Shown: positions 38,889-49,637, numbered from the stretch's first letter. The stretch is DNA of 64,000 nucleotides from Alterinioella nitratireducens (GCF_013155465.1 NZ_JABJVX010000002.1:248001-312000); one strand, 5' to 3'. Notes: generated from the sequence alone by a model not told the origin. Program-made: numbers and translations.

Positions 38889-39293
38889 CTGACTGGACCA
38901 GTTCAAGCGGCCGCTTCCCCGGCTGCATCCGGCGCGCAAGTGCTGCGCCAAACCCGAGACCTGACCAGCGACACGCTGCTGGATCAGGTGATAGACTCCC
39001 TCACCCAGGACAAGGCGGAAGAGGTCGTGCAGATCGACCTGCGCGGCAAGACCCAGATGGCCGATCACATGGTCATCGCGTCGGGCCGGTCATCGCGTCA
39101 GGTCACGGCGATGGCGGAAAAGCTGACCGACCGGCTCAAGCAGGTCTTCGGTCTCTCCGCGCGTGTCGAGGGGCGCGATACCGGCGATTGGGTGCTGATC
39201 GATGCGGGCGACGTGATCGTCCATATTTTCCGCCCCGAGGTGCGTGAGTTCTATCAGCTTGAAAAGATGTGGTTGCCCGCCGGGCAGGCCTGA
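38889..39293 (+). CDS. rsfS: Ribosome silencing factor RsfS (likely CTG start)
   Basis: RsfS binds L14 on the large subunit and blocks subunit joining in starvation. The conserved core is clear: DKAEEVVQIDLRGKTQMADHMVIASGRSSRQV and WVLIDAGDVIVHIFRPEVREFYQLEKMW. A GTG at 38940 gives 117 residues but has no ribosome site. A perfect AGGAGG at 38875-38880 lies 8 bp before an in-frame CTG at 38889, giving 134 residues; I judge that the true start. rlmH follows after 8 bp. Confidence 0.9.
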   Translation: MTGPVQAAASPAASGAQVLRQTRDLTSDTLLDQVIDSLTQDKAEEVVQIDLRGKTQMADHMVIASGRSSRQVTAMAEKLTDRLKQVFGLSARVEGRDTGDWVLIDAGDVIVHIFRPEVREFYQLEKMWLPAGQA

Positions 39294-39301
39294 CACTTTT
39301 C

Positions 39302-39772
39302 ATGCGGGTGCATCTTTGCGTTGTGGGTCGCCTGCGCGGCGGCCCCGAGAATGATCTTGTCTCCGACTACCTGACACGGTTCGACCGCACCGGGCGGGCG
39401 CTTGGCCTGGGTCCGGCCCGCGTGGTGGAGGTCGAGGACAAGAAGGGCGGCGGCAAGGGGGCAGAGGCGGCGCTACTGCGCAAGGCCGTGCCCGACGGCG
39501 CGCTGATCTGTGCGCTGGATGAACGCGGGACGGCCATGACTTCACCCGACTTCGCGGGGCTTCTGGCCGACAAGCGCGACCAGGGGCGTGGTGATATCGC
39601 ATTCGTGATCGGCGGCGCGGACGGGCTCGACCCCGGCCTGGTCGATCAGGCCGACCTCACGCTCTCCTTCGGGGCGATGGTCTGGCCGCATATGCTGGCG
39701 CGCGTGATGCTGGCCGAGCAGCTCTACCGCGCGGCGTCCATTCTGGCAGGCAGCCCCTATCACCGGGCGTGA
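39302..39772 (+). CDS. rlmH: 23S rRNA (pseudouridine1915-N3)-methyltransferase
   Basis: RlmH is a SPOUT methyltransferase that acts on assembled 70S ribosomes. The 156-residue protein has ALDERGTAMTSPDFA, the SAM-knot motif FVIGGADGLDP and the C-terminal LSFGAMVWPHMLARVMLAEQLYRA, all typical. It lies 8 bp after rsfS, a widely conserved pair. Its stop codon is part of a 22-bp palindrome. Confidence 0.96.
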   Translation: MRVHLCVVGRLRGGPENDLVSDYLTRFDRTGRALGLGPARVVEVEDKKGGGKGAEAALLRKAVPDGALICALDERGTAMTSPDFAGLLADKRDQGRGDIAFVIGGADGLDPGLVDQADLTLSFGAMVWPHMLARVMLAEQLYRAASILAGSPYHRA

Positions 39773-39814
39773 GAGCCTTCGAAGGCTCTCATGAGCGATT
39801 TCGAAATCGCTCAT
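39770..39814. repeat. Two tandem palindromes overlapping the rlmH stop
   Basis: TGAGAGCCTTCGAAGGCTCTCA-type and TGAGCGATTTCGAAATCGCTCA-type 22-bp perfect palindromes lie back to back (39770-39791 and 39792-39813), both centred on TTCGAA. The first uses the rlmH stop codon TGA. They are probably hairpins that end or process the rsfS-rlmH transcript before gpmI; there is no U-tract. Confidence 0.8.
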
Positions 39815-39920
39815 ACGGCGCGCGTCGATGCAGCTTTCCGCCGTCAATCCGACCGCTCACCTTGCGTCGTATCGGCCCCGCCCCTAAAACCGCGGGAGCA
39901 ACTTGAACAAGGCCGCTTCC

Positions 39921-41438
39921 ATGACCGTTCCCAAGCCTGTCGTCCTGTGCATTCTCGATGGGTGGGGCCTGGCCGAGCCCGGCCCCGGCAACGCGCCCTA
40001 TCTCGCCGATACGCCCAATTTCGACCGGCTGATGACGACCTGCCCCAATGCAACGCTGGTCACCTTCGGCCCCGATGCCGGGTTGCCGCGCGGCCAGATG
40101 GGAAATTCCGAGGTGGGTCACACCAATATCGGCGCGGGCCGCGTCGTGGCAATGGACCTGGGCCAGATCGACCTGGCGATCGAGGAGGGCAGTTTTGCCT
40201 CCCGCCCCGCGCTGGCGACTTTTGCCGCCAAGATGAAGGCCGCGGGCGGCGTGGCGCATCTGACCGGGCTGGTCTCGGCGGGCGGCGTTCACAGCCATGA
40301 GGCCCATCTGCTGGAAACCGCCCGCGTGCTGGTGGGGCAGGGTATCCCCGTCCTGATCCACGCCATCACCGACGGGCGTGACGTCGGCCCGCGCTCGGCC
40401 CTCGCCACCCTGCCGGCCTTCGAGGCGCAACTGCCCGAGGGTGCGCGGATCGGGTCCGTGGTGGGGCGCTACTTCGCCATGGACCGCGACAACCGATGGG
40501 ACCGGGTCCAGAAAGCCGCCGATCTGATCCTGACCGGCAAGGGCGGGGAAGCGAGCACCGCCGAGGAGGCGCTTAAAGCCGCCTATGCGCGCGAGGAGGG
40601 GGATGAGTTCGTCAGCCCCACCCGCCTCGCGGCCTACACCGCACCGAAAGACGGCGACGGGCTGCTCTTCGTCAATTTTCGCGCCGACCGCGCGCGCGAG
40701 ATCCTCTCGGCCCTCGCTGACCCCGAGTTTGACGAGTTCGACACCTCCGCCCGTCCCGATTGGGCCGCAACCTGCGGCATGGTCGGCTATTCCGACCGGC
40801 ATGACACCTTCCTTGACGTGGTCTTCCCCAAGCAGGAGATCGTCAACACGCTGGCCGAATGGGTCGCGGCCAAGGGGCTGACGCAGTTCCACCTGGCCGA
40901 GACCGAGAAATACCCGCATGTCACCTTCTTCCTCAACGGCGGCAAGGAAGCGCCCGTCGAGGGCGAGGATCGCTACATGCCGAAATCGCCCAAGGTCGCC
41001 ACCTATGACCTGCAACCCGAGATGTCCGCGCCCGAGGTGACCGAAAAGCTCAATGAGGCCATCGAGGCGCGTTATGACCTGATCGTGGTCAATTATGCCA
41101 ACCCCGACATGGTCGGCCATACCGGCGTGATCGAGGCCGCCGCGCGCGCCTGCGAAGCGGTGGATGAGGGTCTTGGCCAGGCGATGGCGGCGCTGGAGAA
41201 GGTGGGCGGCGCGATGATCGTCACCGCCGATCACGGCAATTGCGACATGATGATCGACTCCGAGACCGGCGGCCCGCACACGGCGCATACGCTGAACCCG
41301 GTGCCGGTGATCCTTTTCGGCGGGCCGGATGGCGCGACGATGCGGGACGGGCGGCTGGCCGACCTGGCCCCGACGCTGTTGCAGTTGATGGGGTTGGACA
41401 AACCGGCGGAAATGACGGGCGAGAGCCTGATCGCATGA
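39921..41438 (+). CDS. gpmI: 2,3-bisphosphoglycerate-independent phosphoglycerate mutase
   Basis: GpmI interconverts 3- and 2-phosphoglycerate in glycolysis using two metal ions. The 505-residue enzyme has LCILDGWG (Asp13), the catalytic Ser63 in MGNSEVGHTNIG, VHSHEAH, and the late metal motif TADHGNCD. The ATG at 39921 is chosen over a TTG at 39903. The start of the EnvC-like gene overlaps its stop (ATGA). Confidence 0.97.
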   Translation: MTVPKPVVLCILDGWGLAEPGPGNAPYLADTPNFDRLMTTCPNATLVTFGPDAGLPRGQMGNSEVGHTNIGAGRVVAMDLGQIDLAIEEGSFASRPALATFAAKMKAAGGVAHLTGLVSAGGVHSHEAHLLETARVLVGQGIPVLIHAITDGRDVGPRSALATLPAFEAQLPEGARIGSVVGRYFAMDRDNRWDRVQKAADLILTGKGGEASTAEEALKAAYAREEGDEFVSPTRLAAYTAPKDGDGLLFVNFRADRAREILSALADPEFDEFDTSARPDWAATCGMVGYSDRHDTFLDVVFPKQEIVNTLAEWVAAKGLTQFHLAETEKYPHVTFFLNGGKEAPVEGEDRYMPKSPKVATYDLQPEMSAPEVTEKLNEAIEARYDLIVVNYANPDMVGHTGVIEAAARACEAVDEGLGQAMAALEKVGGAMIVTADHGNCDMMIDSETGGPHTAHTLNPVPVILFGGPDGATMRDGRLADLAPTLLQLMGLDKPAEMTGESLIA

Positions 41439-42574
41439 CGTGGCGGCTCCTCCCTGCGGTCCTCGCCCTTGTCGCGTGGCCCCTCGCGGTGGTCGCGCAG
41501 GACGACCCCGCCCTGACCGCACAGCGCGCGTCGGCGATGCTGGAACGCGCGGCCCTCGGCATGGCCGAGGCCGAGGAGGCGCGCGACCGGGTCGAGGCGC
41601 TGACCGAAACCATCCGCGCCTATGAGGAAGGGCTGGCCGCGCTCCGCGAAGGCATGCGCCGCGCCGCGATCCGCGAGCAGTCGATCGAGATCGTCTTCGA
41701 GGCCGAACAGGACCGCCTCGGGCGCCTCCTGGGCGTGCTGCAATCCATGCAATCCGCCCCCGCGCCGCTTCTGATGATCCACCCTTCAGGCCCCGTGGGC
41801 ACCGCGCGCTCGGGCATGATCCTGTCCGATGTCACCCCCGCCGTTGCCGCCGAGGCCACCGCCCTGCGCGACCAGTTGCAGGAGCTGGCCGTCCTGCGCG
41901 CCCTGCAAGGCGAGGCCGAGGCGCAACTGGCCCGTGGCCTGACCGGCGTGCAGGAGGCGCGCGTTGCCCTCAGCCAGTCCATGGCCGAACGCCGCACCCT
42001 GCCGCCGCGTTTCACGCAAGACGCGCAGGCGCTGCAAGACCTGCTTGGCGATGCCGAGACGCTGGACAGCTTCGCCATCGCCCTGCGCAGTGTCGACCTC
42101 GTTGGCGGAGCGATGCCCGACATGCCCGCCTTCAGCGCTGCCGAGGGCAGCCTGCCGATGCCCGTGCGGGGCCGCGTCCTGCGTGGCTTCAACACGGCGG
42201 ACGCGGCGGGGATCACCCGGCCCGGCCTGATTCTCGCGACCGAACCGCGCGCCATCGTCACCGCGCCCTGGGCCATGACCGTGCGCTATGCCGGGCCGCT
42301 GTTGAATTACGGCAACGTCGCCATCCTGGAGCCGGAGGGCGACTACATGCTGATTCTGGCAGGCATGGGGCAGCTTTACGTGCGCGCGGGCGACCTGTTG
42401 ACGGCGGGCGCGCCGGTGGGCTTGATGGGCGGCACCGCGCCTGACCGCGAAGAATTGATCACCCCGGAGGCGCTATCGTCTGGTGAAGACCTGTCAGAAA
42501 CGCTTTATATGGAACTAAGAGAGGCCGCAGAGCCGGTGGACCCGACGCCGTGGTTCGCATCCACAGATCAGTGA
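41435..42574 (+). CDS. EnvC-like murein hydrolase activator
   Basis: The 379-residue protein has a signal peptide (ending WPLAVVAQ), long coiled coils (about 25-220, from ALTAQRASAMLERAALG) and a C-terminal LytM-like domain with NYGNVAILEPEGDYMLILAGMGQLYVRAGD. The His and Asp zinc ligands of active M23 peptidases are missing, as in EnvC, which activates amidases at the division septum. It follows gpmI and precedes ctpA, a conserved order in alphaproteobacteria. Confidence 0.9.
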   Translation: MTWRLLPAVLALVAWPLAVVAQDDPALTAQRASAMLERAALGMAEAEEARDRVEALTETIRAYEEGLAALREGMRRAAIREQSIEIVFEAEQDRLGRLLGVLQSMQSAPAPLLMIHPSGPVGTARSGMILSDVTPAVAAEATALRDQLQELAVLRALQGEAEAQLARGLTGVQEARVALSQSMAERRTLPPRFTQDAQALQDLLGDAETLDSFAIALRSVDLVGGAMPDMPAFSAAEGSLPMPVRGRVLRGFNTADAAGITRPGLILATEPRAIVTAPWAMTVRYAGPLLNYGNVAILEPEGDYMLILAGMGQLYVRAGDLLTAGAPVGLMGGTAPDREELITPEALSSGEDLSETLYMELREAAEPVDPTPWFASTDQ

Positions 42575-42587
42575 GGATAACGACGCT

Positions 42588-43907
<1,320 letters not shown>

Positions 43908-43908
43908 G

Positions 43909-44373
43909 GTGGTTGAAAAGCTCTACCGTCCCTGTGTCGGCGTGGTTCTGATGAACCGCGCCGGCAAGCTCTTCGCCGGTCAACGCGCCGATATGGACAT
44001 TCCCGCCTGGCAGATGCCGCAAGGCGGGGTGGACGAGGGCGAAGACGCGCGAAACGCCGCCCTGCGTGAATTGCACGAGGAGACCGGGATAGGGCCGGAT
44101 CAGGTAACGGTGCTGGCCGAGACCACGGACTGGCTGCCCTATGACTTCCCGGCGGAGGTCGCGGGCAAGCGGTGGGGCGGCAAGTATCACGGGCAGAAGC
44201 AGAAATGGTTCCTGGTGCGCCTTGAGGCCGAGGACGATGTCATCGACCTCGCCTACAAGGACGTGGAGTTCTCGGACTGGCGCTGGATGGAGCCTGCCGA
44301 CCTGCTGGAGGCCATCGTCGCGTTCAAACGCCCGATCTACACGCGGGTGCTGGAGGAATTCGGACTCGGCTGA
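43909..44373 (+). CDS. rppH: RNA pyrophosphohydrolase
   Basis: RppH removes pyrophosphate from 5'-triphosphate mRNA, triggering decay. The 154-residue protein has YRPCVGVVLMNRAGKLFAGQR, the Nudix box starting at Gly39 (GGVDEGEDARNAALRELHEETG) and KYHGQKQKWFLVRL, all typical. The start is GTG at 43909, one base after the ctpA stop, so it belongs to the same operon. Confidence 0.95.
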   Translation: MVEKLYRPCVGVVLMNRAGKLFAGQRADMDIPAWQMPQGGVDEGEDARNAALRELHEETGIGPDQVTVLAETTDWLPYDFPAEVAGKRWGGKYHGQKQKWFLVRLEAEDDVIDLAYKDVEFSDWRWMEPADLLEAIVAFKRPIYTRVLEEFGLG

Positions 44374-44429
44374 CGGGCAGCGCCGGGTCTGCTATTCTGC
44401 GCCCATCCGTCAAGGAGGCCCCGCCCCGC

Positions 44430-44900
44430 ATGATCCGTTCCCTCACATCCGCCCTTCTGTGCCTGACGCTGCCGACCCAGGCCCTCGCCCTATCCTGCGC
44501 GCCCTGGAACGCGGTCAGCACCTACCGTGCGGCGGCCGAGGCCGAGGAGCGGTATGTCATCGCCCTGGGCAGTTTCTTCCGCACCGGCCCCGACCAGGTC
44601 ACGGAACAGAACGCGGCCGGATCCGATCCCTACAGCTATACCGCCTATTTCGCGGGCGACATGGCCTCGCGCGTCGGCTTTCGCACCCCGATCGAGTTTC
44701 CCGTTCAGGTCAATGTCACTTGTGTCGCCAGCTGGTGTGGCACCCCGCCGGGCGACGGCGAGACCGTGCTGGCCTTCATGCAGGTCGATGACAACCGCGA
44801 CTACAGCCTGCAAATCGGCGCCTGCCCGTTCTGGGCCGTCACCTATCCCGATCAGGCCGATCTGGACCAGATCACCACCTGCATGCGGTCGGGCTGTTAG
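44430..44900 (+). CDS. Secreted cysteine-containing protein of unknown function
   Basis: The 156-residue protein has a signal peptide (MIRSLTSALLCLTLPTQALA) and six cysteines in the mature part (SCAPW, VTCVASWCG, GACPF, TTCMRSGC), enough for three disulfides, so it is expected to be periplasmic. I do not recognise the family. A GGAGG-type ribosome site precedes the ATG. Its end is convergent with, and overlaps by 4 bp, the lytic transglycosylase gene. Confidence 0.75.
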   Translation: MIRSLTSALLCLTLPTQALALSCAPWNAVSTYRAAAEAEERYVIALGSFFRTGPDQVTEQNAAGSDPYSYTAYFAGDMASRVGFRTPIEFPVQVNVTCVASWCGTPPGDGETVLAFMQVDDNRDYSLQIGACPFWAVTYPDQADLDQITTCMRSGC

Positions 44901-46069
44901 AGCCTTCGCAGCAGTTCCGGCGTTGGCCAGGCATCGGCGGGCATCCCCAACCGCTCCTGTTCGGCCCTGACAGCGGCCCGTGTGCGTGCCCCCAGGATAC
45001 CGTCGATCCCGCCGACGTCATGGCCAAGCTGCGTCAGCCGCGTCTGCAAGGCGCGCATCTGGTTGCCATCCAGCCCCGGATCGGGATTGCCTGCGTTATA
45101 GACCGGCGCGCCCTCCAGCCGCGTGGCGAAATAGGCGGCTGTGGTGACGTACACGAAGCTCTGGTTCCATTCGAACAGGACCGAGTAATTCGGATAGGCC
45201 ATGAAGGCGGGGCCGTTGCGCCCCTGTGGCAACAGGATCGAGGCGCGCAGGTTCGTCGCGGGCAAGGCCCCGTTGCGCCCCCGCACCCCCATGCTCTGCC
45301 ACTCTGACACCCGGCGCGCCGTCTCCAACCCGGTTTCGGACCAATTGAAATTGGCGGGCATATCCACCTCGACCAGCCAGGGCTGGTTCGGCTGCCAGCC
45401 CAACTCGCTCAGCAGGTTGGCGCCGGACAGCAGCGCATCGGGCGCCGAGTTCTGAAGATCCACCTGCCCGTCGCCATCGCCATCGACGCCGCGTTCCAGG
45501 ATATCCTCGGGCAGCATCTGCACCATGCCGATCTCGCCGGCCCATGCGCCCGTGGTGCGGCGCGGGTCCAGGTTTCCGTTCTCATAGAGGCGAAGGGCCG
45601 CGAAGACCTGCGGGCGGAACAGCTCGGGCCTGCGGCAATCATGCGCCAGCGTGACCAGCGAATTGACCGTGTTGTAATCGCCCTGGAAGGCCCCGAAATC
45701 GGTCTCGAACGCCCAGAAGGCCAGCAGCACCCCGCGGCTGACGCCATATTCCCGCTCCATCCGGTCAAAGACGTTGCGATAGCGTTCGGCGTTGCGGCGG
45801 CCATTATCCATGCGGTTCTGGCTGATCAGGCGGCGCGAGAACTCCACGAAGGGCGTGGCGAAGATGCCCTGCCGCCGGTCGGCCTGCAACGTCGCCTGAT
45901 CCTGCTGCACGCCGCTGAAGAAGGCGTCGATGGCCTGCGCCGAATGGCCCCGTTGCGCCGCCTCCTGCCGCAATCCGTCGACAAAGCCGGAGAAACTGCC
46001 GCCGCATTGCTGTGCGTTGGCTGTGGTGGTCAGGGCAAGGCTGAAAAGCGCGGCAGAGATCAATCGCAT
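44897..46069 (-). CDS. Lytic murein transglycosylase (MltB type)
   Basis: The 390-residue protein has a signal peptide (ending TTTANAQ), an SLT/MltB catalytic domain with FWAFETDFG (Glu122) and GAWAGEIGMVQMLPEDIL, and a C-terminal peptidoglycan-binding domain (about 330-385, with LTQLGHDVGGIDGILGARTRAAV). It cleaves glycan strands to 1,6-anhydromuropeptides in the periplasm. This is the common RipA-free MltB layout of Rhodobacteraceae; it is a single gene here. Confidence 0.93.
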   Translation of the reverse strand: MRLISAALFSLALTTTANAQQCGGSFSGFVDGLRQEAAQRGHSAQAIDAFFSGVQQDQATLQADRRQGIFATPFVEFSRRLISQNRMDNGRRNAERYRNVFDRMEREYGVSRGVLLAFWAFETDFGAFQGDYNTVNSLVTLAHDCRRPELFRPQVFAALRLYENGNLDPRRTTGAWAGEIGMVQMLPEDILERGVDGDGDGQVDLQNSAPDALLSGANLLSELGWQPNQPWLVEVDMPANFNWSETGLETARRVSEWQSMGVRGRNGALPATNLRASILLPQGRNGPAFMAYPNYSVLFEWNQSFVYVTTAAYFATRLEGAPVYNAGNPDPGLDGNQMRALQTRLTQLGHDVGGIDGILGARTRAAVRAEQERLGMPADAWPTPELLRRL

Positions 46070-46115
46070 GGGTCAAATCCTCAGGGTGTGAATCGCGGAT
46101 CAGAGTAGCAGGCGG

Positions 46116-47021
46116 TCAGAACAGCACAACCACCCCCGTGAGGCCCAGGATCACCCACCAGACCCGCCACAACACGGCAATGGCCGCCTCGATCTCGGCG
46201 ACCCCGATCTCGCGCTCACCGCCCGCGTTCACGAACGGAAACTCCCGCATCTCGCCGTGGTAGCTGCGCGGACCGGACAGCGCCACGTCCAGCACCCCGG
46301 CCATGGCCGCCTCGGGCCATCCGGCATTGGGCGAGCGATGCAGCCGCGCATCCTGAAGCGTCACGTCGACCGCGCGCGCCGACCAGAAGGCCAGCGCGAT
46401 CAGCCCCGCCGTCAGCCGCGCGGGGATGTAGTTCAGCACATCGTCCAGCCTTGCCGCCGCCCAACCGAAGGCCTCATGCCGGGGCGTGCGATAGCCGATC
46501 ATGCTGTCGGCGGTGTTGACGAGTTTGTAGATCAGGATCCCCGGCAGGCCCGCGACGAGGAACCAGAAGGCGGGCGCGACCACGCCATCGCTGAAGTTTT
46601 CCGCCGCGCTCTCGATTGCCGCCCGCGCCACGCCCGATTCGTCCAGTGCCGAGGTATCGCGCCCCACGATCATCGTCACCGCCCGCCGTCCAGGGTTCAC
46701 GCCATAACGCAAGCCATCGGCCACGGCCCGCACATGCGTTACAAGCGAGCGCTGCGCCAGGAGGATCGCCGCTAGCAGCATCGACCAGAGCCAGCCAAGC
46801 GGCAGCGCCGCGATCAGCCAGCCCGCCAGTCCCGCAGCCAGCACCAGCGCGGCCAGCACCAGCGCACCCCGCGCCCGCGTCCCGTCATTGAACCTGGTGT
46901 CACACCAGCCAATCAGCCGCCCCATCAGAACCGCCGGATGTGGCACATGCGACCAGAGCCATTTCGGCTCGCCCATCACCCCATCCAGCAGCAGTGCCGG
47001 GATCAGCAGGGCGGCGCTCAT
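46116..47021 (-). CDS. cbiB: Adenosylcobinamide-phosphate synthase CbiB/CobD
   Basis: This inner-membrane enzyme joins adenosylcobyric acid to aminopropanol phosphate in B12 synthesis. The 301-residue protein has about five membrane segments and the family motifs [67 protein letters not shown] and [11 protein letters not shown]. Its ATG overlaps the cobC stop. Nomenclature differs: it is CbiB in the anaerobic naming and CobD in the aerobic one. No cobalamin riboswitch was seen. Confidence 0.95.
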   Translation of the reverse strand: MSAALLIPALLLDGVMGEPKWLWSHVPHPAVLMGRLIGWCDTRFNDGTRARGALVLAALVLAAGLAGWLIAALPLGWLWSMLLAAILLAQRSLVTHVRAVADGLRYGVNPGRRAVTMIVGRDTSALDESGVARAAIESAAENFSDGVVAPAFWFLVAGLPGILIYKLVNTADSMIGYRTPRHEAFGWAAARLDDVLNYIPARLTAGLIALAFWSARAVDVTLQDARLHRSPNAGWPEAAMAGVLDVALSGPRSYHGEMREFPFVNAGGEREIGVAEIEAAIAVLWRVWWVILGLTGVVVLF

Positions 47022-47953
47022 GTCAGCGCGCTTTCCAGCCGAGTCCAATCGCCGGGGCCGGGCAGCCCAAGCCGCAGATACGTCTCTGAATAGGGGAAAA
47101 CGCGGCTCCAGATATGGGCGCGGGCGAGGCGCACCTGCCAGGCGGCCGCGCTCTCGACATCATAGAGCCGAAACAGATCGGTGCCGCCGATCACTCGCGC
47201 CCCGGCCCGCGTCATCAGCCCGTCGAGCCGCAGCGCATCCGCAGACAACCGCGCCCGCGTCGTCTCGGCCCACGCGGCATCGCGCAAGGCCGCGGCGCCC
47301 GTGGCCAAGGCAGGCCCCGACACCGCCCATGGCCCGATCATCTCGGAAAGCCGCGCAATCGTCTCGGCCGCCGCAATCGCAAAGCCAAGCCGCAGCCCCG
47401 CCAGCCCCCAGAACTTGCCGAAGCTCTTCAGCACGACCACACCGGGCCGCGCCGCCAGATGCACGAGGCTCGCCCCGGGCATCACGTCGCAGAAACTCTC
47501 GTCGATCACCGTCAGGGGATTGTCGCCAAGATCGCCCTCATCCCAGACCCGCCCATCGGGGTTGTTGGGATGCACGATGACCCGCGCGCCGCCGGTGCCC
47601 TCGCTCCAGCCCGCCGCGCGAAAGGCGGCGAGATGCTCGTTATAGGTGGGTGCGGTGATCTCGACCTTGCCCGGTGCCATCAGTGACGGAATCCGCGCGA
47701 TCAGGGCCGAGGCACCGGGGGCGGCAAGCACCTCCGCCCCGGCAGGCACGCGCCAGAAGTCCCTTGCGGCCGCATTCAATCCATTGAACGCGCCCGCATC
47801 GGGCAGCGCGGTCCAGGCATCGTCAGGCAGGGCAGGGACCGGATAGGCCACCGGGTTGATCCCCGTCGACAGGTCCAGCCAGTTGGCCCGGACGCCGCCA
47901 TAGGTCGCCACTGCCGCATCGATCCCGCCGCCATGATCGCGTGTCATTGTCAT
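47018..47953 (-). CDS. cobC: Threonine-phosphate decarboxylase-like aminotransferase
   Basis: The 311-residue PLP enzyme is of the CobC/CobD (Salmonella) type, making the aminopropanol phosphate used by the adjacent CbiB. Motifs include [33 protein letters not shown] and the PLP lysine in [20 protein letters not shown] at 47953 or 47947 is equally likely; both follow a G-rich run. The pair supplies the lower-ligand linker step of cobalamin synthesis, and the rest of the pathway is not in the window. Confidence 0.92.
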   Translation of the reverse strand: MTMTRDHGGGIDAAVATYGGVRANWLDLSTGINPVAYPVPALPDDAWTALPDAGAFNGLNAAARDFWRVPAGAEVLAAPGASALIARIPSLMAPGKVEITAPTYNEHLAAFRAAGWSEGTGGARVIVHPNNPDGRVWDEGDLGDNPLTVIDESFCDVMPGASLVHLAARPGVVVLKSFGKFWGLAGLRLGFAIAAAETIARLSEMIGPWAVSGPALATGAAALRDAAWAETTRARLSADALRLDGLMTRAGARVIGGTDLFRLYDVESAAAWQVRLARAHIWSRVFPYSETYLRLGLPGPGDWTRLESALT

Positions 47954-47990
47954 CGGCCCCCCGTCACCCGCCGACAGGGAAAGCCCATTT

Positions 47991-48980
47991 TCAGGCCGCC
48001 TGCAATGCCTCTCGGTCATGCGGCGCGGTCCAGTCGATCAGCGGGTTGATCGGGATGATCCGGTGCGGATTGATGCTGTCATGGCTGTAATGATAGTGCC
48101 GCACGATATGGTCGAAATGGATCGTGTCCGCGACACCGGGCCATTGATAGAGCTCCCGCGCATAGCCCCAGAGGCTTGGATAGTCGATCAGCCGCCGCCG
48201 GTTGCACTTGAAATGCAGGTGATAGACCGCGTCGAACCGGGCCAGCGTGGTGAACAGCCGCCAATCCGCCTCGGTGATCCGCGTGCCGGTCAGGTAGCGG
48301 TATTCCGACAGGATGCTTTCGACCCAGTCCAACGCATCGAAAAGCGCATGGACCGCCGTGTCATAGGCCGCTTGCGTGGTGGCGAAGCCCGCCTTGTAGA
48401 CGCCATTGTTGATGTCGTCATAAACGCGGGCGTTGACCCGTCCGATCCGGGGGCGCAACGCCTCGGGGTGGAAATCCTGGGTGTCGCCGGTGATGTCGTT
48501 GAAGGCCGAGTTGAACATGCGGATGATCTCGGCGCTCTCGTTCGACACGATGGTGCCGCGCGCCTTGTCCCACAGCACCGGCACCGTCACCCGCGTCGTC
48601 ACATCCGGGTCGGCCTTCAGGTAGATCTCGCGCAGGTAGCGCGCGCCAAAGAGGTCATCGCCCGTCGCGCCGGGGAAATCCTCGGCAAAGGTCCAGCCCT
48701 CGCCCAACATATCCGGGTGCACGACCGAGATGCCGATATGATCCTTGAGCCCCTTGAGGGCGCGGAAGATCATGGTGCGGTTCGCCCAGGGGCAGGCATG
48801 GCTGACATAGAGGTGATAGCGCCCGCTCTCGGCCTTGAACCCGCCCTCGCCGGAAGGCCCCGCGCTGCCATCGGCGGTCACCCAGTTGCGGAACTGGGAC
48901 TCCTGCCGCTTGAACGCGCCGTCGGTCGCATCCGTATCATACCATTGATCCTGCCAGGTGCCGTCTACCAGTAATCCCAT
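47991..48980 (-). CDS. Xi-class glutathione S-transferase (glutathionyl-hydroquinone reductase)
   Basis: The 329-residue protein has SHACPWANR with the redox Cys63, plus the long C-terminal helical domain (RLIDYPSLWGYARELYQ, FDHIVRHYHYSHDSINPHRIIP) that defines the Xi/YqjG class. These enzymes reduce glutathionyl-hydroquinones. The start at 48980 is set by GGGAG 8 bp upstream. Its 3' end lies 37 bp before the cobC start, on the same strand. Confidence 0.93.
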   Translation of the reverse strand: MGLLVDGTWQDQWYDTDATDGAFKRQESQFRNWVTADGSAGPSGEGGFKAESGRYHLYVSHACPWANRTMIFRALKGLKDHIGISVVHPDMLGEGWTFAEDFPGATGDDLFGARYLREIYLKADPDVTTRVTVPVLWDKARGTIVSNESAEIIRMFNSAFNDITGDTQDFHPEALRPRIGRVNARVYDDINNGVYKAGFATTQAAYDTAVHALFDALDWVESILSEYRYLTGTRITEADWRLFTTLARFDAVYHLHFKCNRRRLIDYPSLWGYARELYQWPGVADTIHFDHIVRHYHYSHDSINPHRIIPINPLIDWTAPHDREALQAA

Positions 48981-49076
48981 GTCATACGCTCCCTTATCTA
49001 TTGCCAAACAGATAGGCGCTGCGCGGGCGCGGTCAAACGCCTTTCACCGCAGGGTTGTCGTGCGTAGTCGCGCAGG

Positions 49077-49637
49077 TCAGGCCGCGTCGCGGTGGCGGGC
49101 GCGGAATTTCTCGGCCTTGGCGCGGTTGCCGCAGCGCGCCATCGAACACCAGCGCCGCCCGACACCGCGCCCCTGGTCGAGGAACAGATGCGTGCAGCGG
49201 CGGCATTCGCGCAGCCGCGTGAACTGGTCCGAGCGCATCAGGTCGTCCATCGACAGCACCAGCCGGTCCAGCGGCGTGGCCCCGGGCCCGGGCGCGGTAA
49301 TCAACCCCTCGCGGGTGATGCGCAGCTCTGACTCGCCGATCACGCGGCGCAATTCCGTGTCCAGGAACAGATGCTCCTCGCGCCCTGGATCGCGCCCTGC
49401 GGCAAGCGCGGAAAACACGGCATAGGCCGCTTCGCGCAAGCGCAGCATCGCATCCAGTTGTCGTGCCGAGATATCGGCCGGCATGTCGATACCCGACGCG
49501 ACCAGCACCTCCCGCAATTCCTGCGCATCGGCAAAACTGTCCTCGCCACGCGATTTGCCGTCATCGCCGACCGTGTTCAGAAATTCGAGAAACGGATGCC
49601 CGGCACCCGGTTCAGCGCGCGACGCTGCTCTTGTCAT
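49077..49637 (-). CDS. CGNR zinc-finger (ABATE-domain) regulator
   Basis: The 186-residue protein has the N-terminal ABATE-like region (HPFLEFLNTVGD ... LREVLVASG) and a C-terminal CGNR zinc finger with Cys in RRCTHLFLDQ and RWCSMARCGNRAKAEKFRAR. Such proteins are predicted transcription regulators responding to stress or ligands. The ATG at 49637 is favoured over upstream starts. It is 96 bp upstream of the GST gene on the same strand and may control it. Confidence 0.88.
   Translation of the reverse strand: MTRAASRAEPGAGHPFLEFLNTVGDDGKSRGEDSFADAQELREVLVASGIDMPADISARQLDAMLRLREAAYAVFSALAAGRDPGREEHLFLDTELRRVIGESELRITREGLITAPGPGATPLDRLVLSMDDLMRSDQFTRLRECRRCTHLFLDQGRGVGRRWCSMARCGNRAKAEKFRARHRDAA

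Noticed and set aside
39789-41522. 577-codon minus-strand open frame opposite gpmI
   Set aside because: No recognisable protein, whereas gpmI on the plus strand is complete with all catalytic motifs.
46116-48019. A cobalamin riboswitch for the cbiB-cobC pair
   Set aside because: Only 37 bp separate cobC from the next gene and no B12-box-like sequence was seen.
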